The position numbers and the translations under genes were made by a program. From NCBI RefSeq assembly GCF_007421925.1, contig NZ_QMDX01000002.1, forward strand, positions 62,001-126,000: 64,000 nucleotides of DNA, written 5' to 3'. Under the pieces are notes generated by a model. The model was given only the letters and a program-made list of their open reading frames with translations. It was not told the DNA's origin and ran no database searches. Of the stretch, positions 1 through 8,079 are shown one piece after another (within the stretch, counting starts at the first letter, position 1; the number at the start of each line of letters is the position of its first letter). Origin of the DNA: Haloglomus irregulare. GTDB taxonomy: Archaea > Halobacteriota > Halobacteria > Halobacteriales > Haloarculaceae.

Positions 1-1
1 G

Positions 2-238
2 GACTCGCTGCGCAGCCTGCTTCCGGCCCTGACAGTCCTCGCGGTCGCGAGCCTGCTCGTCCAGTGGCTGGTCGTCCCGAGCATCGGGACCGCCGCGACC
101 GGTGAACTCCCCCGCATCGGCGAGGGTCTCGGCGGCGGGGTCGCGCCGCTTGCCCTCCCCGTCGGCGCCGTCTTCCTGGCCGGCGGCCTGCTCGTCGCCG
201 GCCTGGTCGTCGCCCTCTCGCGCTGGACCACCACATAG
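2..238 (+). CDS. C-terminal end of a membrane protein (5' truncated by the window)
   Basis: An open frame enters from the window edge and stops with TAG at 236-238, giving about 78 residues. It has two hydrophobic stretches separated by a Gly-rich loop, and the last segment ends in a short Ser-Arg-Trp-Thr tail. This is the C-terminal part of a multi-pass membrane protein, but too little remains to assign a family. It reads in the same direction as the subtilase gene that follows after about 46 bases. Confidence 0.55.
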   Translation, partial: DSLRSLLPALTVLAVASLLVQWLVVPSIGTAATGELPRIGEGLGGGVAPLALPVGAVFLAGGLLVAGLVVALSRWTTT

Positions 239-284
239 GCGGCCGAACGCTTTTCGCACTCCCACGACCCCGATTTCCCGAAGC

Positions 285-2057
285 ATGAACCGCGAGACCG
301 CCTGTCAGCTGGTGCTCGTCGCCGCGCTACTCCTGGCGCCGCTCGCACCGGTGCTCGTCGTCGACACCGCCCCACCCGAGCGGGCGTCCGCCGATGACCG
401 GCGGGCGGTCGAGCGGCTCGAGGGGCTGCTCCGGGACGACGCCCCCTCGCCGGTCGCCGTCGACCGCGAGGTGCTGGTGACGGTCCGGCTCCGGGGGGAG
501 GGGTCGCTGTCGGCCGACCGGCTCGACGTGCGCCGGCGGTACGTCCGGCAGGGGACTCGCCACGCCAAGGGGTACGTTCCCCTGTCGACCGTCCGGGACC
601 TCTCCTCGGACCCGGCGGTCGGGATGGTCCGGCTACGCGCCGAGCACGCCGACCCCGGCCGGGTCGCCGCCGGGGTTCGGCGTATCGGCGCCGACCGGCT
701 CCACGAGCGCGGACTGACGGGCGACGGCGTCACCGTCGGCATCGTCGGCGGGGGCTTCCGCATCTCCGACCCGGAGCTGGCCGGACACATCGCCGCCTAC
801 CGCTCCTTCGGCCCCGCCGGCGGGGCTGACCACGGGACGGCCGTCGCGAGCGTGGTCGCCGACACCGCGCCCGACGCCGACATCCACGCCGCCGCGGTCG
901 GAGCCGGCACGAGCACGGCGGAGTACCGCCGCGCGGTCACGTGGCTCCGGGACTCAGGCGCCGACGTCATCGTCGACGCGGGGAGCTACTTCGGCCACGG
1001 CGACGCCGGTACCGACGGACTGGCAGCGGTCGCCCGGAACGCCTCCGGCGGGACGCTGTTCGTCACGTCGGCGGGCAACTACGCGCAGCGCCACTGGCGC
1101 GGCGTCCACGAGCCGGACGACCGTCGCTGGGTCGATTTCGAGCCGGGCGTCGAGGGGAACGCCCTCGCCGGCGGTGAGGCGTTCGCGGGCCGGGTCCGCG
1201 CCAGCCTGCAGTGGTCGCCGGCGCCCGGGAACGCCACGGCCAATGCCAGCGAAGGGCGGAACGCGACGGGTACCACGGGTGACGCGCCGAACACGACCAC
1301 GGGCGAGTACGAACTCCACCTGTTCCGCCGGGGCGCGGGCGGCCAGCGTCTCGTCACCTCGGTCGCCCCGGCGGGCAACGGGTCCAGCGTCTACCTCGAC
1401 GCCACCGTCCCCCGGGGGCGGTACTACCTGGCCGTGGCGGCCGACAACGTCTCGACGCCACACCGGCTGGAGCTGTTCGCCACCCGTGACCTCCGCCACC
1501 GGACGGGGAACGGGAGCCTGGCGGTCCCCGCGAGCCAGCCCGGCGTGCTCGCCGTCGGGGTCTACGACTACGGGGCCGAGTCGGTCGCCCCGTTCAGCTC
1601 GCGCGGCCCCGCCGGGAACCGGACCGGCGTCGACGTGGTCGCCCCGGACGCGGTGGTCGCGCCCGGGACGGGCGCGACGGGAGGCACCTCCTTCGCCGCG
1701 CCGTACGTGGCCGGGACCGCCGCCCTGCTGGTCGACGGGCACCCGAACGCGACCGCGACCGAACTCCGGTCGGTGCTGACCGCGAGCGCCCGCGACGTGG
1801 CCGCGACCGGTCCCGACCCGGCCACCGGGGCGGGACTGCTCGACGCCCGCGCCGCGGCGGCGGCGGCCGACACCCGGTTCGCCGGCGCGAACGACACGGC
1901 CGTCGGTACGGCTCAAGCCGAAGTCGACGGGGCGACCCGGGACGCGGCCGATGACGGGAACCACACCGACGCGTCGGGGTCAGCCCCGGAGACCGGGACG
2001 GCGACGACGGCGACCCCGGTCGAATCGACCCGGGCGCTCCCCGCCGTCCGGCGATAG
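285..2057 (+). CDS. Subtilisin-like (S8) secreted protein with an atypical active site
   Basis: The product is 590 aa with an N-terminal hydrophobic signal segment (about residues 8-27) after a short MNRET start, so it should be exported. The S8 fold is clear: the His motif DHGTAVAS (His183), the oxyanion Asn in TSAGN, and the Ser motif GTSFAAP (Ser about 469). The place where subtilases carry the catalytic Asp (usually a D-T/S-G motif) instead reads GIVGGGF at residues 152-158, and the nearest Asp is in SDPEL a few residues later. The insert between Asn and Ser is rich in N-x-S/T glycosylation sequons, and the tail is acidic and Thr-rich. I start at ATG 285 because it gives a clean signal peptide; an in-frame upstream ATG at 102 would overlap the preceding gene. 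It is either a protease with a shifted Asp or a catalytically dead family member. Confidence 0.85.
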   Translation: MNRETACQLVLVAALLLAPLAPVLVVDTAPPERASADDRRAVERLEGLLRDDAPSPVAVDREVLVTVRLRGEGSLSADRLDVRRRYVRQGTRHAKGYVPLSTVRDLSSDPAVGMVRLRAEHADPGRVAAGVRRIGADRLHERGLTGDGVTVGIVGGGFRISDPELAGHIAAYRSFGPAGGADHGTAVASVVADTAPDADIHAAAVGAGTSTAEYRRAVTWLRDSGADVIVDAGSYFGHGDAGTDGLAAVARNASGGTLFVTSAGNYAQRHWRGVHEPDDRRWVDFEPGVEGNALAGGEAFAGRVRASLQWSPAPGNATANASEGRNATGTTGDAPNTTTGEYELHLFRRGAGGQRLVTSVAPAGNGSSVYLDATVPRGRYYLAVAADNVSTPHRLELFATRDLRHRTGNGSLAVPASQPGVLAVGVYDYGAESVAPFSSRGPAGNRTGVDVVAPDAVVAPGTGATGGTSFAAPYVAGTAALLVDGHPNATATELRSVLTASARDVAATGPDPATGAGLLDARAAAAAADTRFAGANDTAVGTAQAEVDGATRDAADDGNHTDASGSAPETGTATTATPVESTRALPAVRR

Positions 2058-2145
2058 CCGGCCGCCCGATTCGGGGTCGGAGCGGTATCGTCGCTGGCCA
2101 CGCGACGGCCGAACGTTCATACTCGCGCCCCACCCACACCAGCCT

Positions 2146-2895
2146 GTGCCACCGACGGTCGTGCATGCGGCGCTCGGCGTCATCCTGGCAGCGGCGGTCC
2201 TCGGCCCCGCGTTCGACCGGCGGACCGCGGTCGTCGCCGCACTCGCGGGCGCGGCGCCGGACCTCGACGCCGTCATCGGGCTGCTCGCGGTGCCCGGCGG
2301 GTTGCCGGTCCCGGAGAGCACCCACGGCGCCGTCCTCCACTCGGTGTTCCTCCCCGGCCTCGCCGCGTTCGCGGTCTACGTCGACGCGCGCCGTGGCCGC
2401 CGCTTCCGGGGCCGGTACGGCTCCGCTGGGGTGCGTCTGGCGTGGGTCGCGGTACTCGTCTACGCCGTCGTCGGCATCGGGCTGGACCTGTTCAATATCG
2501 CGGCGGCGAACCCGCTCTGGCCCCTTCACGACATGTTCTACGGCATCATCGGGCAGATCCAGTTCACCAATCAGGAGCTGTTCGTCCAGACGTACGTCCG
2601 GTTCGACGTCGACGGCCACGCGGTGTACGTCGGCCAGCAGGGCGACACCGGGAGCCGGTTCCTCCGGTCGCCGTTCAACCCGACCCGGGGGCCGGACGGG
2701 GACGTCGAGCGGACCTTCGCCGTCGTGGATTCGGGCTGGCAGTTGCTCGTGCTGGCCAGCGCGCCGGCCATCGGGTGGACCGCCGCCCGCTCCGGCGTGC
2801 CGGCGGCCGTGACGGCCGGGGATGCGGCCGACGGGACGGACGCCGACGCCTCCGCCCCCGCGACCGAGGAGGGGCCTGCGCCGACCGACGACTGA
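2146..2895 (+). CDS. YdjM/DUF457-type membrane metal-dependent hydrolase
   Basis: This 249-aa multi-pass membrane protein starts at GTG 2146 with VPPTVVHAALGVI. The start is supported by its paralogue at 4736-5563 (minus strand), which begins MPSTVVHVAFGLL. Conserved polar positions of the family are visible in order: an early His, DLDAVIG, STHGAVLHS, then GLDLFN and PLHDMFY. These are candidate metal ligands at the membrane surface. The last 40 residues are an acidic low-complexity tail. Substrate and role are unknown for the whole family. Gene order with its paralogue suggests a local duplication separated by acetyltransferase genes. Confidence 0.75.
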   Translation: MPPTVVHAALGVILAAAVLGPAFDRRTAVVAALAGAAPDLDAVIGLLAVPGGLPVPESTHGAVLHSVFLPGLAAFAVYVDARRGRRFRGRYGSAGVRLAWVAVLVYAVVGIGLDLFNIAAANPLWPLHDMFYGIIGQIQFTNQELFVQTYVRFDVDGHAVYVGQQGDTGSRFLRSPFNPTRGPDGDVERTFAVVDSGWQLLVLASAPAIGWTAARSGVPAAVTAGDAADGTDADASAPATEEGPAPTDD

Positions 2896-2952
2896 CCGGC
2901 GACCGTCGCGGCAGTGGCCAACGCTGAAGCCGTCCCCGGCCGGACGGTCGGT

Positions 2953-3576
2953 ATGGCGCTGTTCCCCCGTGAACTCCGGACCGAGCGGCTCTACCTCCGT
3001 GCCGCCACGCCCGAGACCGTCGACCCGCTGACGCTGTACCAGCACTGCAGCCGCGACGCGCCCGGCATCGACGATCTGACGCGGTATCTCACCTGGGACC
3101 CCCACGAGACGCCCAAGGCAACCCACGACTTCCTGACCGACTGCGAGACGGCGTTCGCCGAGGGCGAGGCCGCGAACTACGTCGTCACTCCCCGCGAGGC
3201 CCCCGACGAGGTGGCCGGGATGACCGGGCTCAGGCCGGACTGGGAGCACGACCGGGCCGAGATGGGGCTCTGGCTCCGCCCCGCGCACCAGGGGAACGGC
3301 TACGCGGCCGAGCGGGCCCGGGCGCTGGCCCGGGTCGCCTTCGACCGGCTGGACTGTGGCACCCTCGTCGTGACGGTCAACGTCGACAACGAGCCGTCGC
3401 TCCGGGCCGTCCGGGGCTACATGGACGATCTCGGCGGGCGCGAGGAGGGGACGCTCCGGGCGTTCATGCGCTACGAGGGTGGAGAGGTCGTCGACGTGGT
3501 GCGGTTCTCCGTGACGCAGTCCGAGTGGGCCGCGGCGACCGGGGCGCCGCCCGTGTCGGACCTGGTCGTCGACTGA
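2953..3576 (+). CDS. GNAT N-acetyltransferase, RimJ/RimL-like
   Basis: The 207-aa product opens with the typical RimJ/RimL phrase LRTERLYLRAATPETVDPL and has an acetyl-CoA loop region around WLRPAHQGNGYAAERA (Q/R-x-x-G-x-G/A type), followed by the VNVDNEPSLRAVRGYMD segment that ends the fold. It most likely transfers acetyl groups to an amine (protein N-terminus or small molecule) in the cytoplasm. The start at ATG 2953 is preferred to the in-frame ATG at 2914, which would sit only 19 bases after the previous gene and add an unconserved leader. The true acceptor cannot be told from sequence. Confidence 0.85.
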   Translation: MALFPRELRTERLYLRAATPETVDPLTLYQHCSRDAPGIDDLTRYLTWDPHETPKATHDFLTDCETAFAEGEAANYVVTPREAPDEVAGMTGLRPDWEHDRAEMGLWLRPAHQGNGYAAERARALARVAFDRLDCGTLVVTVNVDNEPSLRAVRGYMDDLGGREEGTLRAFMRYEGGEVVDVVRFSVTQSEWAAATGAPPVSDLVVD

Positions 3577-3652
3577 GCGGGCGTGCCCGCACCTCGCCGC
3601 GGCCGGGACGGCCGGAAGCTACTTTCGACCCCCGCGACCATCGCTGACCGTT

Positions 3653-4207
3653 ATGTCTGTCTCAGTTGGCGACCGCGAGGTCCCGCTCGCCGTCGGCGCC
3701 GTCGCCGGTGCGGCCGCGGAGTTGGTCGGCTACGTGCTCGTGTTCGTCCTCACCTCCGGCAGCCTCCGCGACAGCGGGCTCCGACAGGTGTTCGACGCGC
3801 TCGGCGGTGACCTCCCGACGTGGAGGGCGGTCGGCTGGGTGTTCTTCAACGCCCACTTCGTCGAGACGCAGTTCGACCTCGGCGTCCTCGGCAGCAGCAC
3901 GGGCAGCTTCGTCGGCGGTGAGGACGGCTTCACCGCCCTGCTCTACGTCATCCCGCCGCTGCTACTGATCGCGGCCGGGCTCGCGGTCGGCCAGTACGGG
4001 GACATCGACGAGCCGGCCGAGGCGCTGCTGGGCGTCGTCGGCGTCGTCATGGGCTATCTCGTCCTCGTCGTCGTCGACCTGGTGGCCTTCCAGGCGGGCG
4101 GCGGCGACGCCGGCCCGGTCATCGCCACGGGGGTCCTGCTCGCCGGCCTCGTCTACCCGTTCGTGTTCGGCACCATCGGCGGGCTCATCGCGACGGTCAC
4201 CGACTGA
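3653..4207 (+). CDS. Haloarchaeal four-to-five-TM membrane protein of unknown function
   Basis: The product is 184 aa with about five hydrophobic segments: residues 11-37, a shorter one near 62-72, then about 100-118, 128-150 and 160-182. No catalytic or binding motif is visible. Similar small membrane proteins are common in haloarchaea and usually carry only a DUF label. It is followed after four bases by a convergent acetyltransferase gene, so the two coding ends face each other with no room for a long terminator. Confidence 0.7.
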   Translation: MSVSVGDREVPLAVGAVAGAAAELVGYVLVFVLTSGSLRDSGLRQVFDALGGDLPTWRAVGWVFFNAHFVETQFDLGVLGSSTGSFVGGEDGFTALLYVIPPLLLIAAGLAVGQYGDIDEPAEALLGVVGVVMGYLVLVVVDLVAFQAGGGDAGPVIATGVLLAGLVYPFVFGTIGGLIATVTD

Positions 4208-4211
4208 CGGC

Positions 4212-4739
4212 TCACAGCTCCCGCGCGACCAGGTCCCCCCACGGCTCGAAGCCGTGGCGGTCGTAGAAGGCCCGCGCCCGCCCGTTCGCCGTGTCCACGT
4301 CCAGCAGCAGCCGGTCCAGCGGGAGGGCCTGTCCCCGGGCGTGTGCCAGTGCCCCCTCGAGGAGCTCGTCGGCCAGCCCGGTCCCCCGGTGCGGCGGGGC
4401 GACCCACAGCTCGTTCAGTACGGCCGCGTCCCAGACGAAGTCGAGGCGCTCGGGCAGGAGGAAGGCGTAGCCGGCCAGTGGGGCCGTCTCGTCCGGGCCC
4501 TCCGCGCCGTCGCCCTCGGCCACCAGCACGCAGCCCGCGTCGTCGTCGACGCACCGGCGCACCCAGTCGAGCCAGTCCTCGCGGTATGACGGGGTCAGCT
4601 TCCCGGCGTACGCGGCCTCCTTCCCGTCGTCGCCGGCCGCCCCGAGCCCGAGCTCGAACGCGCGCTTGGCCGCCCAGAGCCCGTCGACGTCCCGGGACGG
4701 GTCGTACGGGCGGACCGCCGGCGACGGCTCGTCGGTCAT
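4212..4739 (-). CDS. GNAT family N-acetyltransferase
   Basis: The product is 175 aa. The central motif A region reads LWVAPPHRGTGLADELL, a textbook acetyl-CoA pyrophosphate loop. It is followed by LDVDTANGRARAFYDRHGF, the usual GNAT motif B with its Tyr. The first 30 residues are acidic and Pro-rich. The gene overlaps the upstream hydrolase gene by four bases (ATGA), so the two are translationally coupled. The acceptor substrate is unknown. Confidence 0.85.
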   Translation of the reverse strand: MTDEPSPAVRPYDPSRDVDGLWAAKRAFELGLGAAGDDGKEAAYAGKLTPSYREDWLDWVRRCVDDDAGCVLVAEGDGAEGPDETAPLAGYAFLLPERLDFVWDAAVLNELWVAPPHRGTGLADELLEGALAHARGQALPLDRLLLDVDTANGRARAFYDRHGFEPWGDLVAREL

Positions 4740-5563
4740 GGGTCCCCCCTGTCCTCGGTGTCGGGCGGCGGCTCCCCGCCCGAGTCGGTTCCCGGGCCCC
4801 CGCCGTCCGTCGTCGACCCCTCGACGCGCCGGACCGCCGGTCGCGGGGCGTCCGCGCCCGCCCTGTCGGCCGGCGGGGCGTCCGGCCCGTCGGGCGCGAG
4901 GCGGAAGCGGGCGGCCAGGCCGACGACGCTCCCGAGGACGAGCAGAAGCTGCCAGCCCCGGAAGACGACCGGGAAGACCCGCCGCGTGTCCGGTGACTCA
5001 GCACCCTCGTCGGGGTTGACGCCGCTCCCGACGCGGTAGTCATCCGTCGACCCCTGGGCCCCGACGTCGACACGGGTGCCACCACTGCCGCCGCCCCCGC
5101 CGGGCTCCGGGGTGGCCGTCTCGAACTCCACGAACGACTGCTGGGGGCCGGCCCGCGTGGAGACGTTGGCGGCGCCGTCGAACGCGTAGAACTGGTCGTG
5201 GAGCGGGTAGAGCAGGTTCACGCCGTTCGGGTTCGTCATGTCCAGGCCGATGGCCGAGACGACCACCGCGGCGATGGTGGCCCACGCGACCCGGACGCCG
5301 CGGTCGCCGTAGCGTTCCCGGACGAGGGAGCGCTCGCTCAGCCGGGTCTCCGCGTAGAGGTAGACCGCCGCGAACAGCGGGATGAGCGCGGTGTGGAACA
5401 GCGCCCGGTGGGTCGACTCCAGGATGAGGCTCGTGGCCGCGTCCAGGTCGACGACGACCACGGCCGCGGCGACGACGAGCAGGGCCCGACGGTCGAGGTA
5501 CGGTCCCGACACGGCCGCTGCGACGAGGAGCCCGAACGCGACGTGGACGACCGTCGAGGGCAC
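4736..5563 (-). CDS. YdjM/DUF457-type membrane hydrolase, second copy
   Basis: The product is 275 aa, clearly paralogous to the product of 2146-2895. They share the MPSTVVHVAFG opening, VVDLDAATS, ESTHRALFHTALIP, GLDMTNPNGVNLLYPLHD and a VDVGAQGS-like extracellular strand, then a final TM and an acidic tail. Four to five TM helices are predicted by eye. It precedes the acetyltransferase gene with a four-base overlap and is divergent from nothing close; the ABC transporter genes lie 51 bases beyond its start. Confidence 0.75.
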   Translation of the reverse strand: MPSTVVHVAFGLLVAAAVSGPYLDRRALLVVAAAVVVVDLDAATSLILESTHRALFHTALIPLFAAVYLYAETRLSERSLVRERYGDRGVRVAWATIAAVVVSAIGLDMTNPNGVNLLYPLHDQFYAFDGAANVSTRAGPQQSFVEFETATPEPGGGGGSGGTRVDVGAQGSTDDYRVGSGVNPDEGAESPDTRRVFPVVFRGWQLLLVLGSVVGLAARFRLAPDGPDAPPADRAGADAPRPAVRRVEGSTTDGGGPGTDSGGEPPPDTEDRGDP

Positions 5564-5614
5564 ACTGGGAGAGGGTGACGAGCGGACAAAGCCGTTTCGC
5601 CGGCCCGACCGGCG

Positions 5615-6607
5615 CTACCGGCGACCCTTCCCCCCGAGCCCGGGGATGGCCACCCGCCCCTCGACGTAGCTCATCACCGCCGACGCCGAGATCACCAGCG
5701 CGATGTAGAACAGCGCCGCGACGGTGTAGACCTCCACGAAGCGGTAGGTCGCGTTGCCGATCTCCTCGGCCCGGAAGAAGAGCTCCCGGACCGTGATGAA
5801 GCTCGCCAGCGAGGAGTACTTGATGAGGTAGACCAGCTCGTTCGACCAGCCGGGGATAGCAAAGCGCAGCCCCTGCGGGAGCACGACGTGACGGATGGCG
5901 TCGACCTTCGAGAGGCCGATGGCGCGCCCGGCTGTGAGCTGGCCGCTGTCGACCGAGAGCAGCGCCGACCGGATATACTCCGACTGGTAGGCCGCGGAGT
6001 TGATGGTGAAGCCGATGAGCGCCACGACGACCGCCGTGTCCGGCAGGACGGCGACGCCGACGCCGGGCACCTCGCGGACGTACTGGGTGAGGCCCAGGCC
6101 GAAGTAGAGGACGAACAGCTGCGCCAGCAGCGGCGTCCCGCGGATGAGCTCGGTGACGGCCAGGGCCGGATAGCGGGCCGCCCGACCGCCGTAGACGCGG
6201 GCCACGCTCAGCGGCACCGCGAGCACCAGCCCGGCGAGGATGGAGACGACGGTGAGGACGATGGTGGCCCAGGCGCCCGCCGCCAGCTGCGGGAGCGCCT
6301 CGACGCCGAGGGCCACGAAGTCCATCCCGCCGGCGAGCCAGTCGAGCAGGCCCGCGACCGGCGCCGGGGCGCCGGCCCCGCGGAGGGTCGTCCCCGCTGC
6401 GACGAGCGACGCCGTCGGGAAGAACGTCTCCCGGGCGGTGACGTTGAGCTCGGGGGCGAGGACCCAGTCGTGGACCCATCGGACGACCAGCCACGCCCAG
6501 AACGGGCCCAGAACGGCGTAGAACAGGGGCCGCCGGCCCAGTTCGACGCCGACGCTGCCGCGGGCGGTCGCCGGCTCCCCGGGCTCGTCGGCGGCCTCCG
6601 TGCTCAC
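5615..6607 (-). CDS. Polar amino acid ABC transporter permease
   Basis: The product is 330 aa. The C-terminal 210 residues form a His/Glu/Gln/Arg/opine-type permease: a first TM at WATIVLTVVSILAGLVLAVP, the SEYIRSALLSVDSGQ region and the EAA-loop-like segment GQLTAGRAIGLSKVDAIRHV, then PQGLRFAIPGWSNELVYLIK. An extra N-terminal TM plus an extracellular loop of about 90 residues precedes the core, which is common in haloarchaeal versions. The start is GTG 6607, overlapping the stop of the ATPase gene as GTGA, so the operon is tightly coupled. It pairs with the second permease to form the membrane channel. Confidence 0.9.
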   Translation of the reverse strand: MSTEAADEPGEPATARGSVGVELGRRPLFYAVLGPFWAWLVVRWVHDWVLAPELNVTARETFFPTASLVAAGTTLRGAGAPAPVAGLLDWLAGGMDFVALGVEALPQLAAGAWATIVLTVVSILAGLVLAVPLSVARVYGGRAARYPALAVTELIRGTPLLAQLFVLYFGLGLTQYVREVPGVGVAVLPDTAVVVALIGFTINSAAYQSEYIRSALLSVDSGQLTAGRAIGLSKVDAIRHVVLPQGLRFAIPGWSNELVYLIKYSSLASFITVRELFFRAEEIGNATYRFVEVYTVAALFYIALVISASAVMSYVEGRVAIPGLGGKGRR

Positions 6608-7353
6608 TGCTCCCCCCCGTGGAGGCTGGTGAGCCGTTCGAGGAACTCGCCGGTCCGCTCGTTCGCGGGCGACTCGAACAGCCGTGCCGGCGGCCCGCGC
6701 TCGACGACCTGGCCCCCGTCGAGGAAGGAGACCGTGGAGGCGGCCGACCGGGCGAAGCCCATCTCGTGGGTGACACACAGCATCGTCATCCCCTCCTCGG
6801 CGAGGTCGCGCATCACCGCGAGCACGTCGCCGATGAGCTCGGGGTCGAGCGCGCTGGTCGGCTCGTCGAACAGCATCAGCTCCGGGTCCATCGCCAGCGC
6901 GCGGGCGATACCGACGCGCTGCTTCTGGCCGCCCGACAGCTCGGCGGGGTAGGAGTCGGCCTGGTCGGCCAGCCCGACCCGCTCCAGCTGGGCCATCGCC
7001 TCCGTGCGGGCCTCCTCCCGCGGGTAGTCGAGCACCTCCTCCAGCCCGAGGGTGACGTTGCCCAGCGCGGTCCGGTGGGCGAACAGGTTGAAGTCCTGGA
7101 ACACCATCCCGACGCGGCGTCGGAGGTCGTTCACGTCCGTATCCGGGGTGGTGATGGCCTCGCCGTCGAGGTAGATGGTGCCGGCGTCGACCTCCGTCAG
7201 CCGGTTCACACAGCGCAGCATCGTCGATTTGCCGCTGCCGGAGGGACCGATGACGACCTCCACGTCGCCACGGTCCATCTCGAAGGAGATGCCCCGCAGC
7301 ACCTCCTCGGCACCGTAGGACTGCCGGACGTCCTCGAAGCGGAGCAGGCTCAT
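6604..7353 (-). CDS. Polar amino acid ABC transporter ATP-binding protein (GlnQ-like)
   Basis: The product is 249 aa, the standard size. Walker A GPSGSGKST lies at residues 36-44, the Q-loop at FQDFNLF (85-91), signature LSGGQ at 139-143, and Walker B LMLFDEPTSALDPE at about 160-173. The switch His follows at CVTHEMGFA. It energises uptake through the two permeases encoded on either side. It is coupled by four-base overlaps to both neighbours. Confidence 0.95.
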   Translation of the reverse strand: MSLLRFEDVRQSYGAEEVLRGISFEMDRGDVEVVIGPSGSGKSTMLRCVNRLTEVDAGTIYLDGEAITTPDTDVNDLRRRVGMVFQDFNLFAHRTALGNVTLGLEEVLDYPREEARTEAMAQLERVGLADQADSYPAELSGGQKQRVGIARALAMDPELMLFDEPTSALDPELIGDVLAVMRDLAEEGMTMLCVTHEMGFARSAASTVSFLDGGQVVERGPPARLFESPANERTGEFLERLTSLHGGEQ

Positions 7354-8075
7354 CGTTCACCCCCAGAGTCCGGAACGGCGAAGCGCCGGCCCAGGTAGTC
7401 CAACCCCTGGTTGGTGGCGACCGTCAGCACGAAGTAGACCAGCGACACCGCGAGGACGACCTCCAGGATGGCGGTCGACTGCCCGGTCTGGGTGAACAGG
7501 TTGAACCCCCGCGTCAGTAGCTCCGCCAGCCCGATGAAGAAGGCCACGCTGGTGTCCTTGAGGACGATGGTGAACTCGTTCTGGAACCCCGGGATCGACC
7601 GCCGGAGCGCCTGCGGCACGATGACGTGGCGGATGGCCTCGACCTGGCTCATCCCGACCGAGCGGGCCGCCTCCATCTGCCCCTCGCTCACGCTCTGGAT
7701 GGCGCCGCGGAAGATCTGCGACTGGTAGGCGGCGCTCCGCAGCCCAAGCCCCAGCGTCGCGGCCTCGAACGCGCCCACGTTCACCGGGTTGACGAAGAAG
7801 GTGAACGCGAGGATGACCAGCAGCGGTGTTCCCCGGAAGAGGACGCCGAGCCGGCTCACCGCGCCCACGACCGCTCCGCTGCCGTACACCTCGATGATGC
7901 CGGCCGGGAGCCCCGCCAGCAGGCCGAGCAGGACGCTCGTCAGGGTCAGCGCGACCGTGATGCCGGCGCCCAGCAGCAGGAACTCCGCGTTCCGGAGCAC
8001 GAACGCCCAGTCGCCGGCCTGCAGGACGACGCCGAGGCCGACCTCCCCGACGGCCAACGCGACCACGGTCGTCAT
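7350..8075 (-). CDS. Polar amino acid ABC transporter permease, second subunit
   Basis: The product is 241 aa with the compact HisM/GlnP architecture: GITVALTLTSVLLGLLAGLPA as first core TM, LFRGTPLLVILAF, SAAYQSQIFRGAIQSVSEGQ, then the cytoplasmic EAA loop EGQMEAARSVGMSQVEAIRH that contacts the ATPase. It lies four bases downstream of the binding-protein gene and overlaps the ATPase gene by four, so it is part of the same transcript. Confidence 0.93.
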   Translation of the reverse strand: MTTVVALAVGEVGLGVVLQAGDWAFVLRNAEFLLLGAGITVALTLTSVLLGLLAGLPAGIIEVYGSGAVVGAVSRLGVLFRGTPLLVILAFTFFVNPVNVGAFEAATLGLGLRSAAYQSQIFRGAIQSVSEGQMEAARSVGMSQVEAIRHVIVPQALRRSIPGFQNEFTIVLKDTSVAFFIGLAELLTRGFNLFTQTGQSTAILEVVLAVSLVYFVLTVATNQGLDYLGRRFAVPDSGGER

Positions 8076-8079
8076 CGAC

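Noticed and set aside
1594-3288. A 564-codon minus-strand frame opposite the first YdjM-like gene
   Set aside because: The plus-strand gene has a paralogue and conserved polar motifs; the minus frame has none.
5040-6776. A 578-codon minus-strand frame over the hydrolase, permease and ATPase genes
   Set aside because: It is out of frame with three well-supported genes on the same strand and consists of Arg/Gly/Pro runs.
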